This document shows positions 40,860-49,297 of a stretch of DNA of 64,000 nucleotides, in pieces. Origin of the DNA: Cystobacter fuscus DSM 2262 (GTDB lineage: Bacteria > Myxococcota > Myxococcia > Myxococcales > Myxococcaceae); assembly GCF_000335475.2 (NCBI RefSeq), contig NZ_ANAH02000014.1:248001-312000 (forward strand), read 5' to 3'. Under the pieces are notes generated by a model. The model saw only the letters and a list, made by a program, of their open reading frames with translations. It had not been told where the DNA came from and made no database searches. The position numbers and the translations under genes are program-made. Position 1 is the stretch's first letter. Every line of letters begins with the position of its first letter.

Positions 40860-42710
40860 CTAGTACTTCGGCAGGCTGGGGATGCTCTGGTTGCAGTTGC
40901 TGGTGATGCCGAGGATCTGGCAGACCTTCTGGCCCGTGGCGTTCACCGACGCCGCACCGGCGGGAGCAGGCATGTGGACCCGCTCCTTCCAGATCTGCCA
41001 CACCATCATTCCGTCCGTCGCCTTGCCCTTGTTCTTCATGTACGTGGCGAGCGTCTCGACGTTGTAATACTTCGTCGCCATGTTGTTCTGTCCGGTGAGC
41101 ATCTCGGCGTCGTACACCGTGCCGGGCTCGGCGTTGAGCTTCAACGTCGCGCCGCCCGCGCCCTCGGGAGCGATCTCCAGGCCCATGGCGATGGGGCCGC
41201 CGTAGATGGCCCGGTACGACTCATAGCCCTCGCGGGGGTCGTAGTAGTCGCCCCCGTCGTAGGACATGAGGTTGATGTGGCTCAGCTTGGAGCCGTGGTT
41301 CTTCACCACGCTGTACATCGTTCCGCCGAAGGGCGAACCCCACTGCACCTTGCCCTCCTCGAAGGGGGTGCCCTTCACGTAGTAGGCGCCCGTGGACCAG
41401 CCCGCGATGGAGATGCCCAGGTTCAGCCCGCGGCCGCGGATGGTGTTGTGCAGGGTGGTGATGATGTTGGCGATCTCCCCGTCCTTGCTGCAGCTGAACT
41501 GGTCCGCCGTCAGCTTGTTGCAGCTGCTGCCGCTCGACTCCCAGTCGATGTCGATGCCGCTGGCGCCCAGGTCTTGCGCCAGGTCCACCACGTGCCCCGC
41601 GTTGAAGCGCGACCACTGGTCCCCCTGGCTGTAGCTCCAGCCGCCGACGGAGATCCACACCTGGGTGCCGCGGGTGCGCAGCGCCTGGATGTTGTTGATG
41701 AGCGTCTGGGCCTGCTCGCGCGTGAACTTCTTCTGCCCGCTGTTCGTCGTGGCGCCCTCGGCGAACTCGAAGCCCGCCACCGCCTGATCGAACTCGTACG
41801 AGCCCTTGGTGTACGCCATGTCGGGCCGGACGAAGGAGAGGTTCAGGTGGGTGTAGTAGCTGGGGATGTTCGCCGTCGTCAGGTCATTGATGCTCGTGTT
41901 CCACGAGCTGGCGTACCCGATGTACATGCGCCCGCCGGGAGGAGGCGGAGGAGGGTAGATGTTCGGCAGGTTGGCCTGGACAGTCACGCCGCTCGAGGTG
42001 GCGGTGTTGCCCGCCGCGTCATAGGCCTTGGCGGTGTAGCTGTAGGTGCCATTCTGGGCGCTGGAGCTGAAGGCATCCGACGCGGTGAAGGGGCTGCTGC
42101 TGTCGGTGCTGAAGAGGGTGCCGTTCTTGTAGAACTCGACCCGGCTCACGCCCACGTTGTCACTGGCGGACGCGGTGAGGCTCACGTCGCCCGGGCTCAT
42201 GATCTGGGTGGGGGTGGCCGTCAGGCTCACCGTGGGGGGCGTCTTGTCCGAGGGCGTGGTGCTGCCCGAGCACGCATAGCCATTGATGGAGCAGCTGGCC
42301 ACGCCGCTGTAGCTCCCGGTGCCATCGAAGGACACGGTCACGCTGCCATTGGCGGGCACGACGTTGCCGCCCCAGCTGTTGGGCAGCAGGGTCCACGAGC
42401 CATCGCTGTTCTTGGTGGCCGAGCCGCCCGCGCCCCAGGGCGAGCCGCTGACGCCGGCGGCGCCGTTGAACTTCACGGTGAGTGCCCACTCGGTGATGGG
42501 GCTGCTCGTGGTGTTCTTGATGGTGGCCACGCCGCTGAATCCACCGTCCCAGCTCGCGGTGGTGGACACCGTGGCGGTCAACCCCGTGGCGGTGGCCGCC
42601 AGCTCGGACACCTGGGAATGAGCCGACGCGGGCAGCTCCGGCTCAACCCCCTGACATGCGGTGAACAGACTCAACAGGCCAGGAACGACGAATTTCGACG
42701 ACCGACGCAT
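40860..42710 (-). CDS. Lipoprotein chitinase (CBM2, Ig-like, GH18)
   Basis: A 616-residue lipoprotein (lipobox LSLFTAC). Residues 42-148 are a CBM2 polysaccharide-binding domain (TASWDGGFSGVATIKNTTSS, LLPNSWGGNVVPANGSV). Residues 160-250 are an Ig-like domain (TPTQIMSPGDVSLTASASDN). Residues 260-616 are a GH18 barrel with VWISVGGWSYSQG and SGIDIDWE; the acid Glu391 and Asp387/Asp389 are present, but the first Asp of DxxDxDxE is Ser384. LSHINLMSYDGGDYYDP and MMVWQIWKE complete the barrel. It has its own promoter motif upstream. Activity on chitin is likely; the missing Asp may lower or shift it. Confidence 0.92.
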   Translation of the reverse strand: MRRSSKFVVPGLLSLFTACQGVEPELPASAHSQVSELAATATGLTATVSTTASWDGGFSGVATIKNTTSSPITEWALTVKFNGAAGVSGSPWGAGGSATKNSDGSWTLLPNSWGGNVVPANGSVTVSFDGTGSYSGVASCSINGYACSGSTTPSDKTPPTVSLTATPTQIMSPGDVSLTASASDNVGVSRVEFYKNGTLFSTDSSSPFTASDAFSSSAQNGTYSYTAKAYDAAGNTATSSGVTVQANLPNIYPPPPPPGGRMYIGYASSWNTSINDLTTANIPSYYTHLNLSFVRPDMAYTKGSYEFDQAVAGFEFAEGATTNSGQKKFTREQAQTLINNIQALRTRGTQVWISVGGWSYSQGDQWSRFNAGHVVDLAQDLGASGIDIDWESSGSSCNKLTADQFSCSKDGEIANIITTLHNTIRGRGLNLGISIAGWSTGAYYVKGTPFEEGKVQWGSPFGGTMYSVVKNHGSKLSHINLMSYDGGDYYDPREGYESYRAIYGGPIAMGLEIAPEGAGGATLKLNAEPGTVYDAEMLTGQNNMATKYYNVETLATYMKNKGKATDGMMVWQIWKERVHMPAPAGAASVNATGQKVCQILGITSNCNQSIPSLPKY

Positions 42711-42754
42711 GAGACCTCCGGGACCACGGGAACATGAAGACAGACAATCTCTAG

Positions 42755-42783
42755 AGAGGTTGAAACCCGCCCTTTCGGGTCAA
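42755..42783 (-). promoter_or_regulatory. Shared chitinase promoter-like motif, copy 2
   Basis: On the minus strand TTGACCCG (42783-42776) is followed after 17 bases by CTCT (42758-42755), 45 bases before the chitinase start at 42710. The sequence between (AAAGGGCGGGTTTCAAC) is unlike that of the other copies, so the shared bases stand out. Confidence 0.6.
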
Positions 42784-42830
42784 TCCGTCTCCATGTTCCG
42801 GGCCGCCAGAGATCCCTGGCGGAACGCCGA

Positions 42831-44663
42831 TTACAAGCTGTCCAGGTAGGCGCGGTGGCTGTTGGAGAACTCGTAGTTGGTGAACTTGTCCCAGTTGATG
42901 GACCAGGTCATCAGGCCCTTGAAGTCGGGGTAGCCCGAGGACTTGCGCAGCACGTAGCTGCCGCCGAACGACTGGCCCTTGATGAGGTAGCCGAGCGCCT
43001 TCTGCACGTTGGCGGGTGTGGTGTAACCGCCACCAGCGGCCTGGGGCGAGGAGGGCAGGCCAATCACCACCTGATCCGGGCGGAGCGCCGGGAAGATGTT
43101 GCTCGCGTTGCCGCCGACCGGGAAGCCCTGCAGGAGCATCTCGGCCATGGCCACGTGGAAGTCCGCGGTGCCCTGGGCATACGCGCGGCCATCCAGCGCC
43201 GTCACGGTGCCGGTGTTGTAATGCTGCACGTGCAGGTACGTCAGCCGGTCACGGAACGCGTAGATGACCGGCAGGTAGGCGCCCCACGGGCCGCCGTAGG
43301 CGGAGTAGCCGCCCTGCACGTAGGCCGTCTCGGGCGCCATCGTGAGCAGGAAGCTGGAGCCGTAGCGGCTGAGGAGCTGCCGGACGCCGGCGATGAGGTG
43401 GGTGATCTTCGGCGTGGTCGGGTTGCGGAAGTCGGTGTCCCCGCCGTTGAGGGACAGCGAGCTGCCCTCCAGGTCGATGTCCATGCCATCGAAGCCATAC
43501 GTGTCGATGATGGACTGCATGGTGGTGACGAAGTTCTGCTGCGCGGTGGAGGTGGCCAGATCCACCGTGCCGTTGGCCCCGCCCAGGGAGATGAGGACCT
43601 TCTTGCCCTGGCTCTTCAGGTAGGCGATGTCCGCCTTGAAGTCCGCGACCGTCGCGTTGTAGGGCGAGAACGCCATGTTGCCCGTGGAGGGGCCGCCCAC
43701 CGGCTCGGCGAAGGCGACCTGGATGACGTTGAACTTGGGCGAGATGTCACGCAGGCGGATGTTGGTCGAGCCGTTGTCGAAGTTGTGCCAGTAGCCGACG
43801 ATGACCTTGCCGCTGCTCACGGGGGGCGTGTTGGTCGTCGTCACCGAGATGCTGTTGCTCGCCGTCGAGCGGTTGCCGGCCGCGTCGCGGGCCTTCACGC
43901 TGAAGGTATACGTGGTGTTGGCCTTGAGGCCGGACACGGTGGCGCTCGTCGTGGTGCTGGTGGCGGACGCGGTCGTGGAGGAGCCGGTGAACACCTCGTA
44001 GCCGGTGACGGCCACGTTGTCCGTCGAGCCATTCCACGCCAGGGACACGCTGTCGCTGCCCGTGGAGGTGGAGCGCAGGCTCGAAGGGGCCGTCGGCGCC
44101 TGGTTGTCGGCGACGTTGGGGGGCGTGGTCACGCTGAACGCCGCGCTCGCCGCCGAGCGGTTGCCGGCCGCGTCCCGGGCCTTCACGGTGAAGGTATACG
44201 TGGTGTTGGCCTGGAGGCCGGACACGGTGGCGCTCGTCGTGGTGCTGTTGGCGAGCCCGGACACGCCGCCGCCGCTGAAGGACACCTCGTAGCCGGTGAC
44301 GGCCACGTTGTCCGTCGAGCCATTCCACGCCAGGGACACGCTGGTGCTGCTCGTGGCGGTGGAGCGCAGGCTCGAGGGCGCCGTCGGCGCCTGGGTATCG
44401 GTGGGGACGCTGCTCCCCTCCAACCACAGCGCGGGGACGTTGGGCGGCTCCCAGCCGACCAGCGACGTGTGGGCCTGGCGGCAGTCATAACCCTTGCCGC
44501 TGTAGGTGACGCTGTCGCCCTGCGCGTAGCCGACGTTGGGGGCCCACTCACCGCGTGCCGCGGCGGCGGCGAGGGTGGGGGACAGGCCAACCAGCAGCGC
44601 CATGGCGGCGGCCAGGATGAAGCTTCCCGGTCCGGACCCGCGGATTCGACTCGACGAATACAT
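42831..44663 (-). CDS. Secreted chitinase (CBM5/12, two FnIII, GH18)
   Basis: A 610-residue protein with a normal signal peptide (FILAAAMALLVGLSPTLAAAA). Residues 38-82 are a CBM5/12 domain (WAPNVGYAQGDSVTYSGKGY, AHTSLVGWEPP), nearly the same as in the first chitinase. Two fibronectin type III domains follow (each SLRST...SVSLAWNGSTDNVAVTGYEV, near residues 93-180 and 190-280); their sequences are almost identical and indicate recent duplication. The GH18 barrel has KKVLISLGGANGT and the complete FDGMDIDLE with acid Glu399, as in ChiC/ChiD-type enzymes. It lies 60 bases after the next gene upstream and has no TTGACCC motif of its own, so both are probably one transcript. AGAAGGA precedes the ATG. 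Confidence 0.95.
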   Translation of the reverse strand: MYSSSRIRGSGPGSFILAAAMALLVGLSPTLAAAAARGEWAPNVGYAQGDSVTYSGKGYDCRQAHTSLVGWEPPNVPALWLEGSSVPTDTQAPTAPSSLRSTATSSTSVSLAWNGSTDNVAVTGYEVSFSGGGVSGLANSTTTSATVSGLQANTTYTFTVKARDAAGNRSAASAAFSVTTPPNVADNQAPTAPSSLRSTSTGSDSVSLAWNGSTDNVAVTGYEVFTGSSTTASATSTTTSATVSGLKANTTYTFSVKARDAAGNRSTASNSISVTTTNTPPVSSGKVIVGYWHNFDNGSTNIRLRDISPKFNVIQVAFAEPVGGPSTGNMAFSPYNATVADFKADIAYLKSQGKKVLISLGGANGTVDLATSTAQQNFVTTMQSIIDTYGFDGMDIDLEGSSLSLNGGDTDFRNPTTPKITHLIAGVRQLLSRYGSSFLLTMAPETAYVQGGYSAYGGPWGAYLPVIYAFRDRLTYLHVQHYNTGTVTALDGRAYAQGTADFHVAMAEMLLQGFPVGGNASNIFPALRPDQVVIGLPSSPQAAGGGYTTPANVQKALGYLIKGQSFGGSYVLRKSSGYPDFKGLMTWSINWDKFTNYEFSNSHRAYLDSL

Positions 44664-44723
44664 GGATGATTCCTTCTGGGTAGATGAGAGGTGAGGGGTG
44701 GAGGGTGAAGGGAAGGAGAGGCG

Positions 44724-46649
44724 CTAGGGCAGGGTGACCGGAGCGCGGTAGTAGTCCTGGACGCGGCTGATCCAGTAGTAGCCCTCGGTGGGCTGATCCT
44801 CCGGGTAGCTCCCCGGCTGGGGAATGGCGCGCGTGCTCACTCCGACTCCGGCGCCCATGAGGATGGCGACGACTCCCGCGTTGGCCGCCTCGGGAATGTG
44901 CGAGCCCCACGTCACCGTGCTGCCGCTCACCGAGACCTTGGGATCGCCCCACAGGTTCTTGGAGAACCAGGCCAGCCGGTTGCCCGAGAGCGTGATCCGA
45001 TCTCCGAAGAAATAGGGAGCGGCGGACTCCTCATACTGCTGCACGGCGTTGGACAGGAGCGGGAACGTGCCCGAGGCGTTGTACGCGGTGGGGCTGCTCT
45101 GCAGGGTGCCGTTGATGTGTCCGGCGGGCACCTGCCAGAGCACCACGGGCAGGGACAGGGTCTCCTTCAGGGTCCGCACGAACAGGAGGTAGTTGTTCCA
45201 GAGGTCCGCGTTCCAGAACCACAGTGAGGTCGCCGGATCATTGGGATTGGCGCCCGCCGCCCCGGCCCCATCCAGGCCATACTTGTCGATGGAGATGAAC
45301 TCGGCGTTTCCGTACTTCACGCCCGCCTTCAGGGCGAAGCCCGCGTTGGCGCGCGCGTTCTCCTGGATGCGCGTCTTGCCCGCCTCGAGCCCATACACCT
45401 CGGTCGCGTGAACGATGCCGGTGCTCGGAGCGCCGGGAGCGGCCCAGAGGTTGAGCTGCCAGCCGAGGAAGGCCTTGGGGGTGTACTTGCGCAGGGTGTA
45501 GTTGATGCTCTGGACGAGGCCGGTCAGGGTGTTGGGGAAGGTGGGATCCACGCCCCGCTGGAGCACGCCCGAGTCGTACACGGCGTAGGTCGCCGCGGGC
45601 ATCTGCGCGGGGTCATTGCCATATTGCGGCCCGTACTGCTGCTGGATGTAGCCGAGGGTATCGGGCTCGATGACGTAGCCGATGCGGCCCGTTCCGATGA
45701 TGCCCGTCGCGGTCTGGCCCACGTCACGCAGACCCTTGAAGTACGTCGTGAGGAAGGCGGCGCTCTGCAGGTTGCCCCAGACGGCCGCGGGGCTGTCGGT
45801 GTTTCCACCAATCCCATACACCACGTAGATGGGCGTCATGCCCTGTTCCTTGCTCTTGTTCGCAAGGCGCACGGCGCGGTCATGCCACTCGGAGATCTGC
45901 GAGCCACCGTTGAGGTACAGGTAGCCGTAGTCGAGGCGCTTGCCGGCGGGGAAGAGCGGATTGACCTTGGTGAAGAACCGGTCGGTGCCCGTGAAGGGCT
46001 CGTAGACGGTGCCGAGCGCCAGATAGCTCGGGTGCCATGAGCCAGTGGGAGGCGGGGGCTCCGTCGTCCCGGGCGCGGTGCTGGCCACGAGCGTGCTGCT
46101 CACCGTGGACAGGTTGCCCGCGTTGTCCTTGGCCTTGACGGTGTAGCTGTACTGCGTCGACGGGGAGAGGCCGCCGTCCGTATAGGAGGTGCTGGTCGCC
46201 GTACCGACCTGGGTGCCATTGCGGAACACGAGGTAGCCGGTGACCCCGACGTTGTCGGACGCCGCGTTCCAGGCGAGGGAGATCTGGGTGCTGGTCGTGC
46301 TCGTGGCCTTCAAGCCCGTCACCTGGGTGGGCGGAAGGGTGTCACCGCCGCTGGTGGTGCACGGGCCGATGAGCTTGTACCAACCGCTCGCGGTGCCGAG
46401 GACGGGGTCCGCGGACCAGATGGAGACGAGGGCCTCGTACAGGTTGGCCTTGTAAACGACCCGGCTGCCCGGCGGATAGATGGTGCTGGCATTCCACTCG
46501 GACACGCCAGTGCAGCTCTCCAGGGCCGCGAGGGCCGTGCTGGTGCCCTCCGCTTCGGCGCTCCCATCCGGTTGGCAGGCGGAGGTCGCCAGGGCGAGAC
46601 AAGGTAGCACTCGCAGCCATCGCGGGGCCTTCCACGGGTGGACGGACAT
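44724..46649 (-). CDS. Lipoprotein with chitin-binding and FnIII domains and an unassigned barrel-like domain
   Basis: A 641-residue lipoprotein (lipobox LPCLALATSAC). Residues 40-90 look like a CBM5/12-type module (CTGVSEWNASTIYPPGSRVV, ASGWYKLIGPC). A fibronectin type III domain follows (VTGLKATSTTSTQISLAWNA). The last 430 residues form a large domain I cannot assign. It has TPIYVVYGIGG, IGYVIEPDTLGYIQQQYG, AFLGWQLNLW, FISIDKYGLDG and LPVVLWQVPAGH, a strand pattern like a glycosidase TIM barrel; EPDTLGY faintly recalls the EPDS motif of GH6. Its place and promoter motif tie it to chitin breakdown. The ATG at 46649 follows AGGAGA; the longer frame upstream crosses the promoter motif. Confidence 0.82.
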   Translation of the reverse strand: MSVHPWKAPRWLRVLPCLALATSACQPDGSAEAEGTSTALAALESCTGVSEWNASTIYPPGSRVVYKANLYEALVSIWSADPVLGTASGWYKLIGPCTTSGGDTLPPTQVTGLKATSTTSTQISLAWNAASDNVGVTGYLVFRNGTQVGTATSTSYTDGGLSPSTQYSYTVKAKDNAGNLSTVSSTLVASTAPGTTEPPPPTGSWHPSYLALGTVYEPFTGTDRFFTKVNPLFPAGKRLDYGYLYLNGGSQISEWHDRAVRLANKSKEQGMTPIYVVYGIGGNTDSPAAVWGNLQSAAFLTTYFKGLRDVGQTATGIIGTGRIGYVIEPDTLGYIQQQYGPQYGNDPAQMPAATYAVYDSGVLQRGVDPTFPNTLTGLVQSINYTLRKYTPKAFLGWQLNLWAAPGAPSTGIVHATEVYGLEAGKTRIQENARANAGFALKAGVKYGNAEFISIDKYGLDGAGAAGANPNDPATSLWFWNADLWNNYLLFVRTLKETLSLPVVLWQVPAGHINGTLQSSPTAYNASGTFPLLSNAVQQYEESAAPYFFGDRITLSGNRLAWFSKNLWGDPKVSVSGSTVTWGSHIPEAANAGVVAILMGAGVGVSTRAIPQPGSYPEDQPTEGYYWISRVQDYYRAPVTLP

Positions 46650-46708
46650 CTTCGGCTCTCCTTTGGAATGGGGGCTCCGGACGCAGCGGACCGGAGCGAG
46701 TACCAGGA

Positions 46709-46737
46709 AGAGCGTGGGACTCATTTTTTCGGGTCAA
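46709..46737 (-). promoter_or_regulatory. Shared chitinase promoter-like motif, copy 3
   Basis: On the minus strand TTGACCCG (46737-46730) is followed after 17 bases by CTCT (46712-46709), 60 bases before the start at 46649. The first box lies in CGGGTTGACCCG, itself a short palindrome. Confidence 0.6.
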
Positions 46738-46755
46738 CCCGTTATTCGGATTCTC

Positions 46756-46833
46756 CACGGAAAGTGGAGGCCGTGCTGTTTTGAACGCAGGAGGACTTCC
46801 TCGTGCTCCAGTCCCCAGGCCACACTCTCGGTG
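46756..46833. repeat. Inverted-repeat element B upstream of toxin lipoprotein
   Basis: The 14 bases CACGGAAAGTGGAG (46756-46769) and the 12 bases GGCCACACTCTC (46818-46829, then GGTG) are identical to the two arms of the element at 20532-20598. The arms are 62 bases apart start to start, against 51 there. It ends 36 bases before the toxin start codon. Confidence 0.6.
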
Positions 46834-46868
46834 TCTGTTTCCAATCCAGGCAACGGAGGAGGTGCGAC

Positions 46869-48380
46869 TTGTCCATTCGCCGTCAGGTCGGTGCAGTGCT
46901 CCTGGCCCTGGTCGTGGGGGTGCTTCTCGAAGGGTGTGCCACGGGTCATCCGCGCGGGAGCCTGGGACGTGGTGTCGGCCGCCATTCGTCTCCTTCCGCG
47001 CCCGTGGAGGATCGAGGAGGCGCGGGCGGTTTCCCCGAGGAGGTGGTGGACGCATTCCAGGCGGTACAGGAGGCCAGTGGCCTCGGGGAAGAGTTCCGGC
47101 ACCCAGCGGGCGCGGCGCTCTACCTGGAGCAGGCCCGCCAGCTCCTGCGCGGACTGGCCAGGACGCCGGTGACGCACCGGAGCTTCGCCCCACGTCGAGT
47201 GCTGTTCTGGTTGCTGCGCGAGGTGCTCGAGGGCGGCGAGCGCGTGGAGTACGCCGACCTGAAGTGGCGGACCGAGCGCTTCTGGCTCCTGGTGATGGTT
47301 CGTCCGGACGGCTACCTGGTGGCCGCGCTCACCGGAGAGCCCCTTCAGCGCATGGGCCCACTCCGACTCGTAGGGGGCGAGTGGAGGGTGGGTGCGCTCG
47401 CGGTGGGCGACTTCTACTTCTCGCGCGGGGGAGTCTTCTATGCGGTGAACGACGCACTGCGGCGTGGGGATGGCCTGCCCCTGAGCGAGTTGGGCCTGGG
47501 GAGAGACCCGCTCAGTGCCGCGCTCGACGGGGCCCAGGATGCCGTGGGGGAGATGGCGGTGGCGCTCGCCCAGTCCATCCTGCACCCCATCCGCACCTTG
47601 GAGGACCTGACGCAACTGCCTGGCACGGTGGCGAGCCTCATCGCCGCGTCGCCGGAATACTTCGCGCACTACGGCGCCATGTCCTGGGAGGATCAGATCC
47701 GTGAGGCGGCGCGCCTGTCCACGCACGTCATCATGATGCTCGGGGGCGCGGAGGCCTCCCTGGGGCGCATGGGCGGACTGGGGGCGGAACTGCCGGTGCT
47801 GTCGCTCTCGGCCCGGGGCGAGCTGGTGCTGAGCGGCGCCGTGGTGGCGGGAGGAATGGTGACCTCCACTGCGGGAATGGACCTGGGCGCCCTCTCCATC
47901 CTCCACATGGCGGCAAAACGCCCGGGACGCACCGGTGGCGCGAGCGCCAAGGTGGGGAAGCCCGCCCAGACGGTTGCGGCGAAGGGGCCCGGCAAGTGGA
48001 CGTACAAGAAACCCACCATCGAGTCCAAGCAGGCCCTGGATTACCAAGAGCAGGTGACGGGACGGCCCGCCTGGTACGTGTACATGGTGGGGAAGATGGA
48101 GTTCGACGGCTTCAACGGCAAGGAACTGCTCGAGGCCAAGGGGGCAAGCTACAAGAATTTCCTCATGAAGGATGGTACAGCCCAGCCTTGGTTCGAAGGC
48201 GGAAAGGGGTTCAAGGGGCTGATGGAACAGGCTGAAAAGCAGTCTCAGCTCGCCAAGACGCTGAAGCTGCCGCTGGTGTGGCACGTGGCCGAGGCGGAAT
48301 TCGCGAAGTTTCTCCGAAGGGTCTTCATAGACAATGGTCTGGAAAACATCGAAGTCCGCCATACACCACCGACGCAGTGA
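46869..48380 (+). CDS. Polymorphic toxin lipoprotein with Tox-REase-5 domain
   Basis: A 503-residue protein. The TTG at 46869 follows GGAGGAGG by six bases and opens a lipoprotein signal (LALVVGVLLEGC). The middle part, residues 40-370, has alternating charged helices and one hydrophobic Gly/Ala-rich stretch (VLSGAVVAGGMVTSTAGMDLG), and I do not recognise it. Residues 380-503 match the restriction-endonuclease-fold toxin Tox-REase-5: YQEQVTGRPAWYVYMVG, FDGF at 412-415, LLEAKG with Glu422 and Lys424, MEQAEKQSQLAKTLKLPLVW and a final VRHT. Relatives such as TseT degrade DNA in rival cells. The Imm52 gene follows after 8 bases. Confidence 0.88.
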   Translation: MSIRRQVGAVLLALVVGVLLEGCATGHPRGSLGRGVGRHSSPSAPVEDRGGAGGFPEEVVDAFQAVQEASGLGEEFRHPAGAALYLEQARQLLRGLARTPVTHRSFAPRRVLFWLLREVLEGGERVEYADLKWRTERFWLLVMVRPDGYLVAALTGEPLQRMGPLRLVGGEWRVGALAVGDFYFSRGGVFYAVNDALRRGDGLPLSELGLGRDPLSAALDGAQDAVGEMAVALAQSILHPIRTLEDLTQLPGTVASLIAASPEYFAHYGAMSWEDQIREAARLSTHVIMMLGGAEASLGRMGGLGAELPVLSLSARGELVLSGAVVAGGMVTSTAGMDLGALSILHMAAKRPGRTGGASAKVGKPAQTVAAKGPGKWTYKKPTIESKQALDYQEQVTGRPAWYVYMVGKMEFDGFNGKELLEAKGASYKNFLMKDGTAQPWFEGGKGFKGLMEQAEKQSQLAKTLKLPLVWHVAEAEFAKFLRRVFIDNGLENIEVRHTPPTQ

Positions 48381-48388
48381 GGGGTTGC

Positions 48389-49132
48389 ATGTACGAGCGG
48401 TTCTACGCAGGGGCGTATTGGGGACCTCGGAAGGAGACGGCGCTGGAGTGTGCCCGGCGTGCGGACCTCTTCTTTCACATGCTGGCGCGGTGTGATCCGA
48501 CGTTCACCCAGTGGTACAGAGGGGGAGGGGGCGCCCCTCGCACGCTTCCTGGCCACCCTGTCCGAATGGATGTGCAGGAGTGGGAGCAACTATTCCTGCG
48601 CGGAATGCTCCGCACGGACGTTGGCAAGGAGGTCATCAAGGAGTTTGGCTTCAGGGAGTACGTCTGGAACGCGAAGAACAAGGAGCGAACCCGCATTGAA
48701 ATGCGTTGTGGTGCTTACTCCTCAGGAGCGGTGAATTCGTGCTTGTTCAGACCGCCAGAGGTGAGCCCACTGCGCGAGCGGATCCTGTGTGCCCCACTGC
48801 TGGCCGAGGTGCTCACCAGCGTGGCCACCGCGTGGGACCCTGACTTCGCCATGGTCAGCTCTTCGGAGATGGTGGACCTTGTCCAGAAGCGCAGAGGTGA
48901 AGTGCGGTTGGGCTGGTTGACGTATCTGTCGCGCCGGCTGGGCACGGTGCCGCCACTGCCCGCCCCCGTGCGCATCGAGCCGGTGGGGACTCTCGGCTGG
49001 CTCCTCGTCCTGTCCCCCGAGCCCATGAGCGCGAGCAACCCCGAGCACGTCGCCTTCACCTCTCGTGTTCGCGAACTGCTCGACCGCGCCGGTCTCATCC
49101 GACGTCCGGACCCCGTGACCGGTGAGGAATGA
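48389..49132 (+). CDS. Imm52-family immunity protein
   Basis: A 247-residue cytoplasmic protein. It has the Imm52 layout: an N-terminal ERFYAGAYWGPRKETALECARRADLFF, the middle RIEMRCGAYSSGAVNSCLF, then AWDPDFAMV and LGWLTYLSRRLGTVPPLP, and a final VRIEPVGTLGWLLVLSPEP. Imm52 proteins are the known partners of Tox-REase-5 toxins. The ATG at 48389 lies 9 bases after the toxin stop, with GAGGGG between. A short palindrome GGGAGGC/GCCTCCC at 49134-49149 follows the stop and may end the transcript. Confidence 0.87.
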   Translation: MYERFYAGAYWGPRKETALECARRADLFFHMLARCDPTFTQWYRGGGGAPRTLPGHPVRMDVQEWEQLFLRGMLRTDVGKEVIKEFGFREYVWNAKNKERTRIEMRCGAYSSGAVNSCLFRPPEVSPLRERILCAPLLAEVLTSVATAWDPDFAMVSSSEMVDLVQKRRGEVRLGWLTYLSRRLGTVPPLPAPVRIEPVGTLGWLLVLSPEPMSASNPEHVAFTSRVRELLDRAGLIRRPDPVTGEE

Positions 49133-49297
49133 TGGGAGGCGTGCCTCCCCTTCTGTCCACTCCGGGTCACCGGCCCACCCGCCGCCGGTGTGTCAGGGAG
49201 GTAGGCCCCGCACATCGAACGTGGTGGGACGCCTCGCATCCGCTACATTGCCGGCGCCGCACTCCCGGGCTGCCGGGGCAGCAATGTCGAGACTTCC

